Below are positions 23,920 to 33,091 of a stretch of DNA of 64,000 bases, piece after piece. The DNA comes from Variovorax sp. (GTDB taxonomy: Bacteria > Pseudomonadota > Gammaproteobacteria > Burkholderiales > Burkholderiaceae_C). The notes under the pieces are model-generated. The model was not told the DNA's origin. It made no database searches and was given only the letters and a program-made list of their open reading frames with translations. The position numbers were made by a program, and so were the translations under genes. The stretch is taken from NCBI GenBank assembly GCA_025352265.1, contig JANXTS010000013.1, positions 1 through 64,000 on the forward strand, given 5' to 3'. Within the stretch, counting starts at the first letter, position 1. Each line of letters begins with the position of its first letter.

Positions 23920-24427
23920 CCGGATCGGCCGCAACCGACACCGTGGCTACGGCGGACACACCAGCCGTCGGCGCCACGGTCTCCGCGCGACCGGGTTTAC
24001 TTTGCTCGAGCTCATCGTCGTCATCGCGATCATCGCGCTGGCGACCGCTGGCGTAGGTTTGGCGCTGCGCGACTCGGGCCAGGCCACGCTCGACCGCGAA
24101 GCCGAACGGCTTGCCGCGTTGCTCGAATCCGCCCGCGCGCAGTCGCGTTCCAGCGGGACCGCTGTTCGCTTCCGTCCGACGCCTAACGGCCCGGAAGCTT
24201 TCGTGTTCGACGGGCTGCCACCCGGCGCACTGCCGACCGGCTGGATGAGCAGCGGCATGCACGCGCAGCCGGTCGCAGCCGACGGGACCGCCGCCATCGC
24301 CTTGCTGCTAGGGCCCGATCCGATCATCGCGGCGCAGCAGATTTTGTTGACGTCCGACGGACCGCCCGCGCGCACGCTACGCATCGCGACCGATGGGCTG
24401 CGGCCTTTCGCGGTGGCCTCGCCATGA
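23894..24427 (+). CDS. gspH: Type II secretion minor pseudopilin GspH
   Basis: Minor pseudopilin of about 177 residues with the cleavage motif TGFTLLELIVVIAIIALATAGVGLAL and a GspH-like body (AERLAALLESARAQSRSSGTAVRF). The only ATG that keeps it near the end of gspG is at 23894, giving a 26-bp overlap and a 33-residue basic leader. A start further upstream (23846) is also open, so the N-terminus is uncertain. Its stop overlaps the gspI start. Confidence 0.85.
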   Translation: MPTSAAGNSRIGRNRHRGYGGHTSRRRHGLRATGFTLLELIVVIAIIALATAGVGLALRDSGQATLDREAERLAALLESARAQSRSSGTAVRFRPTPNGPEAFVFDGLPPGALPTGWMSSGMHAQPVAADGTAAIALLLGPDPIIAAQQILLTSDGPPARTLRIATDGLRPFAVASP

Positions 24428-24810
24428 GGTCGTGCCGGGCGCGTCCATCGTTACGCAGCCTTTGCGGCTTCACGCTGATCGAGGTGTTGGTAGCGCTAGC
24501 TATCGTCGCCATCGCCCTTGCCGCCGGGACGCAAGCCACTATGGCGCTGACCCGCAACGCGCAGCGGCAATCCGACGTGCTGCTGGCTCAGCTTTGTGTC
24601 GAGAACGAACTGGTCAAGGCGCGCTTAGCTCGCGTGATGCCGCCCATTGGCGAGGCCGGCTCCGTGTGCACCCAGGCCAACACCAGCTTCGGCATGATGG
24701 TATCGACGACGCAAACGCTCAACCCCAACTTCCGACGCGTCGACGTGCAGGTGCGCGATGTGACCGAAGCCACGGTATTGCGTGTGTCCACCGTGGTCGG
24801 GAGGTACTGA
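24424..24810 (+). CDS. gspI: Type II secretion minor pseudopilin GspI
   Basis: A 128-residue minor pseudopilin of the tip complex. Prepilin motif CGFTLIEVLVALAIVAIALAAG with Gly at -1 and Glu at +5. The body contains the GspI features QLCVENELVKARL and FRRVDVQVRD. The ATG overlaps the gspH stop (ATGA), and its own stop overlaps the gspJ start (TGATG). Confidence 0.92.
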   Translation: MRSCRARPSLRSLCGFTLIEVLVALAIVAIALAAGTQATMALTRNAQRQSDVLLAQLCVENELVKARLARVMPPIGEAGSVCTQANTSFGMMVSTTQTLNPNFRRVDVQVRDVTEATVLRVSTVVGRY

Positions 24811-25472
24811 TGTACGAGCAGCGCAAGCCGACGACTGCGGGCTTCACGCTCATCGAACTGATGGTCGCCATTGCGGTGATGGCTTTGCTGGCGATCATGA
24901 GCTGGCGCGGCCTGGACGGAATGAGCCGTGCGCACGAACAAAATCGGGCACGGGGCGACGCCGTTCTCACACTGCAGACGACGCTGTCGCAATGGAGTGC
25001 CGATCTCGATGCAACCATCGCCCTGTCGCAAACGCACCCGATCGACTGGAACGGCCGTACCTTGCGCCTGACGCGGCGCGGGCCCGACCAGGCACAGCCG
25101 GTGGTGTACGTTGTGGCGTGGACGGTTCGCAGCGACACCGACGGCGTCCAGCGCTGGCGTCGGTGGCAGTCCGCCCCGTTCGTGACGCGCACCGAATGGC
25201 AGTTGGCATGGGACCGTGCCGCCAGTTGGGCACAAGGCGGTGGCAGCGATGCCCGCGGCGCCGATGTGGCGCTGATGCCATTGCAGAACTGGCAGATCGC
25301 CTACTTTCGCGACAACCTGTGGACCGCTGCGGTGACCAGCGAAGCACTGGGTACGGAGAACCCCGTGCCCGACGGCGTGCGGCTGGTGCTCGACTTGCCG
25401 CCCGGGCCGGCACTCGCGGGACAACTGGTGCGCGACTGGGTTCGTCCGACTGCGAACGTGCCCAAGTCATGA
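24810..25472 (+). CDS. gspJ: Type II secretion minor pseudopilin GspJ
   Basis: A 220-residue tip-complex pseudopilin with cleavage motif AGFTLIELMVAIAVMALLAIMSWRGLDGM; the WRGLD segment after the transmembrane helix is typical of GspJ. The start ATG at 24810 shares its A with the gspI stop codon. The stop overlaps gspK (ATGA). Longer upstream reading in this frame overlaps gspI and is not coding. Confidence 0.92.
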   Translation: MYEQRKPTTAGFTLIELMVAIAVMALLAIMSWRGLDGMSRAHEQNRARGDAVLTLQTTLSQWSADLDATIALSQTHPIDWNGRTLRLTRRGPDQAQPVVYVVAWTVRSDTDGVQRWRRWQSAPFVTRTEWQLAWDRAASWAQGGGSDARGADVALMPLQNWQIAYFRDNLWTAAVTSEALGTENPVPDGVRLVLDLPPGPALAGQLVRDWVRPTANVPKS

Positions 25473-26572
25473 GAAGCCGTTCGACTTCGCTGATTCGGCA
25501 ACGCGGAGCCGCACTGCTGGCGGCCATGCTCACCGTGACCCTGGTAGCGACTTTCGCTGCCGCCGCACTGTGGCAGCAATGGCGCGCGACCGAAGTCGAA
25601 GCCGCCGAACGCAGCCGTGTCCAGGCTGCCTGGGTACTGATCGGCGCGCTCGACTGGTCGCGCCTCATCCTGCGTGAAGACGCCCGCGCCGGTGGCCCCG
25701 ACTCGCTTGCCGAACCGTGGGCGGTGCCGCTGGAGGAAGCACGGCTTTCGAGCTTTCTGGCGGACGACAAGAACATTGCAAGCGATGCGCTCGAAGGGCT
25801 GCCGGACGCCTTTTTGTCAGGCCGAATTGTCGATGCGCAATCGAAGCTCAACGTCATGAACCTGGTGTCCGGTGGCAAGCCGGTCAAGGCATCGGTAGCT
25901 GCGTTCTTGAAGCTGTTTGAATTGCTTGGCCTGCCGGCGCAGGAGGTCGGTGTACTCACTGCCAACCTGCAACGCGCATCGCCGAACACGATCTCGGCGA
26001 CGGCTGCCGGCGCTGGCGCGACGCCGGGCGCGGTGGTCGCGGCGGCGACCGTCTCGGGCAGTACGGGCAGCGCTGGAACGACCGCAGCAGGTGGCACAGC
26101 CGGCACCACGGAAACGACCGGAAGTAGCGATCCCAACGGGCCGCTGCTGCCCCAGCGGACGGGCCAGCTCGTATGGCTCGGTCTGTCGCCATCGACGGTC
26201 ACCGCGATTTCGCCCTACGTGACGATCCTTCCGGTCGGCACGCGGCTCAACCTGAATACCGCCGCAGCCGAGGCGCTGTTCGCAAGCGTCCCCACGCTCG
26301 ACCTGGCCGGCGCCAAGCGACTGGTAGCGCAGCGTACGCGGACTCCGTTCAAAGCCGTGGCGGACGCAGGAACTGTGGTGCCGCAGGTTGCTGCAGAGCT
26401 CAAGGACACGGAATTCGACGTCGGCACCCGATTTTTCGAGGTCGAAGGCCGTCTGCGGATCGATCGCACCTGGATCGAAGAGCACTCCCTGCTTCAACGC
26501 GATGGCATCGAAGTGCGGCTCGTGTGGCGCGAACGTGGCGCCGGCGCCACGGCCGTGGCCGGCAAACCATGA
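25469..26572 (+). CDS. gspK: Type II secretion minor pseudopilin GspK
   Basis: A 367-residue largest tip pseudopilin. Its N-terminus RQRGAALLAAMLTVTLVATFAAAALW has Gly at -1 and no Glu at +5, as expected for GspK. Two SAM-like regions follow (EGLPDAFLSGRIVDAQSKLNVMNLV; NLNTAAAEALFASVPTLD). Between them is a Gly/Ala/Thr/Ser-rich low-complexity stretch of about 50 residues (DNA 25990-26142), an unusual linker. A 136-bp gap to gspL follows, with no other gene in it. Confidence 0.92.
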   Translation: MRSRSTSLIRQRGAALLAAMLTVTLVATFAAAALWQQWRATEVEAAERSRVQAAWVLIGALDWSRLILREDARAGGPDSLAEPWAVPLEEARLSSFLADDKNIASDALEGLPDAFLSGRIVDAQSKLNVMNLVSGGKPVKASVAAFLKLFELLGLPAQEVGVLTANLQRASPNTISATAAGAGATPGAVVAAATVSGSTGSAGTTAAGGTAGTTETTGSSDPNGPLLPQRTGQLVWLGLSPSTVTAISPYVTILPVGTRLNLNTAAAEALFASVPTLDLAGAKRLVAQRTRTPFKAVADAGTVVPQVAAELKDTEFDVGTRFFEVEGRLRIDRTWIEEHSLLQRDGIEVRLVWRERGAGATAVAGKP

Positions 26573-26708
26573 ACACTGCGGCGGCCGTCATGTTTCTCAG
26601 TTAAAAAAAGCTGAATCGCCTGTCATGGTTACTTGGTGCGCTATCAAACTTGTAGCATCTTTCGTCTGCCGCCTCCTACAATACTCGCCCTATTTCAAAT
26701 ATTGATTC

Positions 26709-27917
26709 ATGCCTCAGTTACTGGTTGTTGCTCCTCTATTACCTGCCGCACCCAGCGCTGAGCTGGCGTGGGCGGCGTGGTCGAACGACGGGCGGCGGCT
26801 GCGTGCGCAGGGCAGCGCGCTTCCAGCGTTGCTTCCGTCCAGCGATGAAGTAACGCTGTGCGTGCCGGCCTCGATGTTGTCGTGGCACCAACTCACCCTG
26901 CCACCGGGCAGCCTCGGCAGCGCAGTGCGGCTGCGCTCGGTGCTCAACGGCTTGCTCGAAGACAGGTTGCTCGACGAGCCCGAGCTTCTCCACTTCGCGC
27001 TCGAGCCTGGCGCGCGAGCAGGCACCTCAGTATGGGTTGCCGCCTGCAACCGCATCTGGCTGCGCAGCTGGGTACAGGCGCTCGAAACCGCCAACCGACG
27101 CATCGCCCGCATCATTCCAGAGTTCACTCCTCAGGCAGTGGGCGCCGCAGCCATGCTGGTCGCGACGGGCGAACCCGGCGCTGCGCAGCTCACCATCTGC
27201 GATATTGCAGGCGTGTCGGTGCTGCCACTCGAAAGCGCCAGCCTCGCGTTGACCGGGCCCGTGCCCGAGGGCGCCGCACTGCTGGCTGAACCCGGCGTCG
27301 CCGAACTGGCCGACAGCCTTTTCAACCGCCGAGTGCCGATCGTCAAGCCAGCCGAGCGCTGGCTGCAGGCCAGCAACTCGCCGTGGGATCTGGCGCAGTT
27401 CGACCTCGCCTCGACTGGCCGCGCGCGCGCCAGCAAAAAATTGGCATCGATCACGCAGGCGCTCTTGCATGCACCGCGCTGGCGAGCCGCCCGATGGGGC
27501 GCCGTGGTGCTGGTGCTGGCGCAGCTCTTCGGGCTCAACGCCTGGGCCTGGAGAGAACGCAGCGCGCTGGACGCGAAGCGCGGCGCTGTGCGTACGGTGT
27601 TGACTCAAACCTTTCCCTCGGTGCAGCTGGTGGTCGATGCGCCGCTGCAAATGGCGCGCGAAGTATCCGCACTGCAGCAGGCGACCGGTGGTGTGGCCGG
27701 CGCCGACCTAGAGCCGATGCTCGGGGCGCTGGCGGCCAGTCTGCCGCCGGGGCGCGTGCCCACGGCGATCGACTACAGCGCAGGACAACTCCGACTGCGG
27801 GGCCTGGGCCTGCAGCCGAGCGACGAAAACAACCTGGTGACCACGCTCTCGGCGCGTGGCTATAGCGCACGGCTCGAGGGCGATCTGTTGCTGGTGCAGG
27901 CGGAGGCGACGCGATGA
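26709..27917 (+). CDS. gspL: Type II secretion system protein L (GspL)
   Basis: A 402-residue inner-membrane platform protein. The N-terminal cytoplasmic actin-like domain that holds the GspE ATPase spans roughly residues 1-250 (LSWHQLTLPPGSLGSAVRLRSVLNGLLEDRLL). A single membrane segment lies near residue 265 (AARWGAVVLVLAQLFGLNAWAW), followed by a periplasmic ferredoxin-like domain. The 136-bp gap upstream contains a TACAAT box (26677-26682) but no well-spaced -35 box, so a second promoter is only possible. The stop overlaps gspM (ATGA). Confidence 0.9.
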   Translation: MPQLLVVAPLLPAAPSAELAWAAWSNDGRRLRAQGSALPALLPSSDEVTLCVPASMLSWHQLTLPPGSLGSAVRLRSVLNGLLEDRLLDEPELLHFALEPGARAGTSVWVAACNRIWLRSWVQALETANRRIARIIPEFTPQAVGAAAMLVATGEPGAAQLTICDIAGVSVLPLESASLALTGPVPEGAALLAEPGVAELADSLFNRRVPIVKPAERWLQASNSPWDLAQFDLASTGRARASKKLASITQALLHAPRWRAARWGAVVLVLAQLFGLNAWAWRERSALDAKRGAVRTVLTQTFPSVQLVVDAPLQMAREVSALQQATGGVAGADLEPMLGALAASLPPGRVPTAIDYSAGQLRLRGLGLQPSDENNLVTTLSARGYSARLEGDLLLVQAEATR

Positions 27918-28513
27918 CGTCGATCGACTCGCTCAACGAGCGCTGGCAGGCGTGGTGGCCGGACCTTCCGCCGCGCGAGCAACGGCTGGTCATGGTCGCG
28001 GCAACTGTCGTCACGCTGGCGCTGCTCTGGTGGGTGGCGCTGGCACCAGCACTCCGAACTCTGGCTGGTGCACCCGCAGAGCACGCACAGCTGGATGCCC
28101 AACTGCAACAGATGACGAACTTGCAAACGCAAGCTCGCGCGCTGCAATCGCAGCCGCGCTCCAGCCGAGACGATTCGCTTCGGGCGCTTGAAACTTCGGT
28201 TCGCCAAAGCCTCGGTGCCAACGCGCAACTGCAGACGGCCGGTGCCAACGAAGGCGTCACCGTGCAGGTGCGTGCTGCGCCCGCCGAAGGTCTGGCGCAA
28301 TGGTTTAGCCAGGCTCGCAGCAACGCACGCGCGGTGCCACGCGAGGCGCACCTGACACGCGCTCCCGGTGGCAGTGGAAGCGGCGGCGGCGCCACGCCGG
28401 GAGCGTTCGGCCAGGCCGGATCGTCCAACGCCGCTGCTTCTGCCGTCGCGGCCGCAGAAGCATCCCGAGTCCGCTGGGACGGCACCCTGGTCATGAGCCT
28501 TCCGGCTCGTTAA
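27914..28513 (+). CDS. gspM: Type II secretion system protein M (GspM)
   Basis: A 199-residue platform protein. It has a short cytoplasmic start, then LPPREQRLVMVAATVVTLALLWWVALAP (membrane helix about residues 18-45), a coiled-coil-prone linker rich in Gln/Leu, and a periplasmic domain. There is a Gly/Ser-rich stretch near residues 155-170. It overlaps gspL by 4 bp and is followed by gspN after 28 bp. Identification rests on layout and position more than on sharp motifs. Confidence 0.87.
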   Translation: MTSIDSLNERWQAWWPDLPPREQRLVMVAATVVTLALLWWVALAPALRTLAGAPAEHAQLDAQLQQMTNLQTQARALQSQPRSSRDDSLRALETSVRQSLGANAQLQTAGANEGVTVQVRAAPAEGLAQWFSQARSNARAVPREAHLTRAPGGSGSGGGATPGAFGQAGSSNAAASAVAAAEASRVRWDGTLVMSLPAR

Positions 28514-28541
28514 TCACGCCCTGATCGCATCGTCCAACACC

Positions 28542-29348
28542 ATGGCAACCCGCCTCCGCTCCACCCTCGCGCCAGAGACCGCCGTCATCGGCTGGCGCTG
28601 GGCGCTGCTGGGTGTCGGGCTCGGCATTGCGATGGCTGTTGCGCTGTTTGCACCGGCCCGATGGCTGGCCGCCAGCCTCTCGCAGTGGAGCAACGGGCAT
28701 TTCGAACTGGTCAACCCGCGCGGCACGGTATGGAACGGCACGGCCGGCGTCGTGTTCTCCAGCGGTGGCGGTGGGGCAGAGTCGGTCTCGCTACCCGGCA
28801 CGCTGGCCTGGACGTTGCGGCCGCGATGGAACGCCATCGCCGGCGCGCTCGACATTCCTTGCTGCGCAGCGCAGTCATTGCGCTTCATTGCCGCGCCGCA
28901 TGCCAATGGCGTGCAGGTCGACTGGCAAGACGGCAAGTCGCGCTGGCCGGCGGCGCTTCTGAGCGGCTTCGGCGCGCCCTGGAACACACTCAAGCCCGAA
29001 GGCGTGCTCGACCTGTCGACCCGCGCCTGGTCGATGCGGTGGGACGGCCCTCAACTTGCGATGGCCGGTCGCGCGACGCTCGCCGCCACCGACATTTCCT
29101 CAAGCCTTTCGACGCTGCGGCCGATGGGCAGCTACCAGTTGCTGCTCGACGGCGGGCCGGCGCCGACGCTGCTGCTCACCACCCGCGAAGGCAGCCTCCA
29201 ACTCAGCGGCAGCGGCCGCTGGAACGGCAAGGCGTTTCGCTTCGACGGCGAGGCCAGTGCGGCCGCAGGTCGCGAAGACGCCCTTTCAAATCTTTTGAAC
29301 ATCATCGGACGGCGCACTGGCGCGCGCTCGCTCATCACTTTGGGTTGA
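28542..29348 (+). CDS. gspN: Type II secretion system protein N (GspN)
   Basis: A 268-residue accessory protein present in only some type II systems. It has one N-terminal membrane segment (WALLGVGLGIAMAVALFAPARWLA) followed by a periplasmic beta-rich domain (HFELVNPRGTVWNGTAGVVFSSG, typical of GspN). It starts with ATG at 28542 and ends 2 bp before the gspD start. It probably assists assembly at the envelope; its exact role is not settled. Confidence 0.88.
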   Translation: MATRLRSTLAPETAVIGWRWALLGVGLGIAMAVALFAPARWLAASLSQWSNGHFELVNPRGTVWNGTAGVVFSSGGGGAESVSLPGTLAWTLRPRWNAIAGALDIPCCAAQSLRFIAAPHANGVQVDWQDGKSRWPAALLSGFGAPWNTLKPEGVLDLSTRAWSMRWDGPQLAMAGRATLAATDISSSLSTLRPMGSYQLLLDGGPAPTLLLTTREGSLQLSGSGRWNGKAFRFDGEASAAAGREDALSNLLNIIGRRTGARSLITLG

Positions 29349-29350
29349 CC

Positions 29351-31597
29351 ATGAAGCACTTGTCTTCGCACGGCGTTCGCATCGGTCTGGTCGCATTCGC
29401 GGCACAGATTTTGATGGCGGCCTGCATTCCATCCGCGTTCGCGCAAGAGGTCGCGGGCCCGCGCCGCGGTGAGCCGATCACGCTCAACTTCAACAACGCC
29501 GAAATTGAATCGGTCGCGCGCACGCTGGCCGTAGTAACCGGCCGCGACGTGGTCGTCGACCCACGTGTCAAGGGCACTATCAACCTGCAGACCGACCGGC
29601 CCATCTCGCCGGCCGCCGCTTTCAACCAGTTCGCGGCCGCATTGCGACTGCAGGGCTTTGCAATCGTGCAGGCCGACGGTCTCTACAAAATCGTCCCGGA
29701 AGCCGATGCCAAGCTGCAAAGCAGCGCGGTGACCACATCGACCAGCGCCACCTCGACGCTGTCGGGCAACCAGATCGTGACGCAGGTCTTCAAGCTCAAC
29801 TACGAATCGGCCGCCAACCTGCTGCCCGTGTTGCGCCCGCTGATCGCGCCCAACAACACCATCAACGTGAACCCCGGCAACAACTCGCTGGTGATCACCG
29901 ACTACGCCGAGAACATGCGGCGCCTCGCGCGCATCGTGGCTGCACTCGACGTGCCCAACGCCGGCGATGTCGACATCATTCCGCTCAAGCATTCGGTCGC
30001 TACCGACCTCGTGCCGCTGGTCACGCGGCTGCTCGAAGGCACCGGTTCGCAAGGCACGGCGCCCGGTACTGTCGACGCATCGTTTCGCACCACGCTGCTG
30101 GCCGAGCCGCGCAGCAACGCCATCATCGTGCGAGCCGCCAACCCCGCGCGTGCACAGCTGGTGCGCACGTTGGTCGACAAGCTCGATCGCGCGCCCATCG
30201 ACAGCGGCAACGGCGCGGCGGGCAACATCTATGTTGTCTATCTGAAGAACTCAGACGCGGTGAAGCTCGCCGCGACGCTGCGAGCTGCGCTTTCAACTGA
30301 AGCGCGTGGCGGCAGCGCTGCCGGCGCATCGTTCCCCAACGCGACGGGTGTGCAACCGGTGTCGCAGGCGCAGCCAATGCAGGCGGGCACCTCTGCTGCC
30401 AACACGCCGCTCAACAACACCAACCAGCCATCGACGGGTGGCCAGATCCAGGCCGACCCATCGACCAATTCGTTGATCATCACGGCGGCAGAGCCGCAAT
30501 ACCGGCAGATTCGCGCGGTGATCGACAAGCTCGACAGCCGTCGTGCACAGGTCATGATCGAAAGCCTGATCATCGAAGTGAGCGCCACCAAGGCGGCGGA
30601 GTTCGGCGTGCAGTGGCAAAGCGCGCTGGGCGGCAGCGGCACAAACGTGGGCGCGATTGGCACCAACTCGAGCTTGGGCGGTCAGAACATCATCGACCTG
30701 GCCATTGGGATCGCCACGAAGAACCCGGCCACACGGCCTTCGACTGGCCTCAACTTCGGCATCGGCCACAAGATCAATGGGAAATACGTGCTCGGCTTCC
30801 TCGCGCGCTTTCTTGAAAACAATGGCGAAGGCAACACGCTTTCGACGCCCAACCTGCTGACACTCGACAACGAGGAAGCCAAGATCGTGATTGGCCAAAA
30901 TGTGCCTTTCGTGACCGGGCAATACGCTAGCACCAACGGCAATACCTCGACGATCAATCCGTTTACGACAGTCGAGCGAAAGGACGTTGGCCTGACCTTG
31001 CGCGTGCGGCCGCAGATCAACGAGAACGGGACCGTCAAGCTCGCCATCTTCCAGGAAGTGTCGAACGTCGATCCGGCGACACGCACCGACATCAACGGCC
31101 CGACCACCAACAAGCGTTCGATTGAATCGAATGTGCTGGTCGAAGACGGCAGCATCGTGATGTTGGGCGGCCTGCTGCAAGACGACTATTCGCGCTCGAA
31201 CGAAAAGGTTCCGATCGCTGGCGACATTCCGATCATCGGCAACCTGTTCAAAAGCGAAACCCGCTCGCGCAACAAGACCAATTTGATGATCTTCCTGCGA
31301 CCGGTCGTAATTCGTGACGGCGCAGCCAGCGATGCCTTTGCCTACGACCGCTACGATGCGATCCGTGCGCAACAAATCGCGATCCAGCCGGAAAGCAACC
31401 TGGCGCTTCGCGGCGTGAGCGAGGCACCATTGCTGCCCGAACTGCCACGCTCCAAAGCCGGCGAAGACCGCATCGAGGGCACCCGACTCGTACCACCGCC
31501 AATGGCTCGCGAAGACTTCAAGCCGGTCGCGCCCGGCCCTTTGCGCGGTGCCCTGCCGCCGACCGCCGATCCGACGAGCACACGCGAATTGCCCTGA
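29351..31597 (+). CDS. gspD: Type II secretion secretin GspD
   Basis: Outer-membrane secretin forming the exit channel (748 residues). A signal peptide ends near PSAFAQ|EV. Next come the N0 domain (ITLNFNNAEIESVARTLAVVTGRDVVVDPRVKG) and N1-N3 repeats with VVYLKNSDAVKLAATL and the spacer rich in Ala/Asn/Gln. The secretin core has MIESLIIEVSATKAAEFGVQW, ENNGEGNTLSTPNLLTLDNEEA, and VEDGSIVMLGGLLQDD. The ATG at 29351 follows gspN directly; the longer open frame upstream is a shadow of gspN. A short tail after the core may bind a pilotin, though no gspS is seen here. Confidence 0.95.
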   Translation: MKHLSSHGVRIGLVAFAAQILMAACIPSAFAQEVAGPRRGEPITLNFNNAEIESVARTLAVVTGRDVVVDPRVKGTINLQTDRPISPAAAFNQFAAALRLQGFAIVQADGLYKIVPEADAKLQSSAVTTSTSATSTLSGNQIVTQVFKLNYESAANLLPVLRPLIAPNNTINVNPGNNSLVITDYAENMRRLARIVAALDVPNAGDVDIIPLKHSVATDLVPLVTRLLEGTGSQGTAPGTVDASFRTTLLAEPRSNAIIVRAANPARAQLVRTLVDKLDRAPIDSGNGAAGNIYVVYLKNSDAVKLAATLRAALSTEARGGSAAGASFPNATGVQPVSQAQPMQAGTSAANTPLNNTNQPSTGGQIQADPSTNSLIITAAEPQYRQIRAVIDKLDSRRAQVMIESLIIEVSATKAAEFGVQWQSALGGSGTNVGAIGTNSSLGGQNIIDLAIGIATKNPATRPSTGLNFGIGHKINGKYVLGFLARFLENNGEGNTLSTPNLLTLDNEEAKIVIGQNVPFVTGQYASTNGNTSTINPFTTVERKDVGLTLRVRPQINENGTVKLAIFQEVSNVDPATRTDINGPTTNKRSIESNVLVEDGSIVMLGGLLQDDYSRSNEKVPIAGDIPIIGNLFKSETRSRNKTNLMIFLRPVVIRDGAASDAFAYDRYDAIRAQQIAIQPESNLALRGVSEAPLLPELPRSKAGEDRIEGTRLVPPPMAREDFKPVAPGPLRGALPPTADPTSTRELP

Positions 31598-31614
31598 GAT
31601 AAATTGCCTTCCTG

Positions 31615-33012
31615 ATGCGCTACCCCCTGCCCTACGCGTTCGCTCGCGGCCAGCAACTGCTGCTCGAAGAGGCCGACGACGGCGTCTACACCTTGTGGAT
31701 GCCGCAAGCACCCCCGCGCAGCGCGGTCGGCGAGGTGATGCGCAAATACACCATCAAGACTTTCGAGGCATTGCCATCCGGCCAGCTGGCGCAACGCATC
31801 AGCGCCGCCTATGCGCAAGGCGAATCGAACGCCGCCGCGGTGGTCAGCGAGGTGCAGGGTGACGCTGACCTGTCGCGAATGATGCAGGAGCTTCCCGCCG
31901 TCGAAGACTTGCTGGAAAGCGCGGGCGATGCACCCATCATCCGCATGCTGAACGCGCTGCTGACGCAGGCCGCGCGCGACGGCGCCAGCGACATCCACAT
32001 CGAACCATACGAACGCACGTCTTCTGTCCGCTTTCGCATCGACGGCACGTTGCGCGAAGTGGTGCAGCCCAACCGCGCGCTGCACGCCGCGCTGATCTCG
32101 CGGTTGAAAATCATGGCCGACCTCGACATCGCCGAGAAGCGCCTGCCGCAAGACGGCCGCATCTCGTTGCGCATCGGCACCCGCGCGGTCGACGTGCGCG
32201 TTTCGACGCTGCCCTCGGCGCATGGCGAACGGGCTGTGTTGCGTCTGCTGGACAAGACAGAAAGCAAGCTCACGCTCGAAGCCGTCGGCATGCAGGGCGG
32301 CACGCTGGCGCGCTTCGAACAGCTTATCGGCCAACCGCACGGGATCATCCTGGTGACGGGCCCCACCGGCTCCGGCAAGACCACGACGCTGTACGCCGCG
32401 CTCGGTCGGCTCGACGCCGGCCGCAGCAACATCATGACGGTCGAAGACCCGATCGAGTACGAGCTGGCAGGCGTCGGACAAACACAGGTCAACGCCAAGA
32501 TCGAACTGACTTTTGCAAAGGCCTTGCGCGCCATCCTCCGCCAAGACCCGGACGTGATCATGATCGGCGAGATCCGCGATTTCGAGACCGCGCAGATCGC
32601 GATCCAAGCGTCCCTTACAGGCCACCTGGTGCTGGCGACCTTGCACACCAACGATTCGGTGAGCGCCGTGACGCGCCTGACCGACATGGGCGTCGAACCG
32701 TTCTTGCTCAGCTCGTCCTTGCTCGGCGTACTAGCGCAACGCTTGGTCCGAAAAGTCTGCACGGTGTGCGCCGGCAGCGGCACCGGATGCGAAAACTGCG
32801 GGCAGACCGGCTACCAGGGTCGCACCGGCATCTTCGAACTGCTGGTCGCAGACGAAACGGTGCAGTCGCTGATACACAGCCGTGCACCCGAAAGCCAGCT
32901 CTTCGTCGCAGCCGAACGCGGCGGGTTGCGGTCGATGCGAGAAGACGGGGAGCGGCTGGTTCAGGCTGGGGTGACTTCGCGGGCCGAGCTGTTGCGAGTG
33001 ACGCGGGACTGA
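31615..33012 (+). CDS. gspE: Type II secretion ATPase GspE
   Basis: Cytoplasmic hexameric ATPase that drives pseudopilus assembly (465 residues). It has an N-terminal domain, then GASDIHIEPYE near residue 123, a Walker A (GPTGSGKTTT, about residue 249), Asp box and Walker B (DPDVIMIGEIRDFETA), and a His box (TGHLVLATLHTNDS). A tetracysteine zinc site (C382, C385, C392, C395) precedes the conserved GYQGRTGIFELL. It follows gspD by 17 bp. All residues needed for activity are visible. Confidence 0.96.
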   Translation: MRYPLPYAFARGQQLLLEEADDGVYTLWMPQAPPRSAVGEVMRKYTIKTFEALPSGQLAQRISAAYAQGESNAAAVVSEVQGDADLSRMMQELPAVEDLLESAGDAPIIRMLNALLTQAARDGASDIHIEPYERTSSVRFRIDGTLREVVQPNRALHAALISRLKIMADLDIAEKRLPQDGRISLRIGTRAVDVRVSTLPSAHGERAVLRLLDKTESKLTLEAVGMQGGTLARFEQLIGQPHGIILVTGPTGSGKTTTLYAALGRLDAGRSNIMTVEDPIEYELAGVGQTQVNAKIELTFAKALRAILRQDPDVIMIGEIRDFETAQIAIQASLTGHLVLATLHTNDSVSAVTRLTDMGVEPFLLSSSLLGVLAQRLVRKVCTVCAGSGTGCENCGQTGYQGRTGIFELLVADETVQSLIHSRAPESQLFVAAERGGLRSMREDGERLVQAGVTSRAELLRVTRD

Positions 33013-33091
33013 GGACGTATCGCCGGGCACGACCTGCACTCCTGCAAACACTGACAATGCGAGCTAGCGAACTCTAGCCAAATATCCGCCC

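Noticed and set aside
26650..26682. Possible promoter before gspL (TTGTAG ... TACAAT)
   Set aside because: The spacer would be 21 bp, outside the usual range, and no alternative -35 box fits at 16-18 bp.
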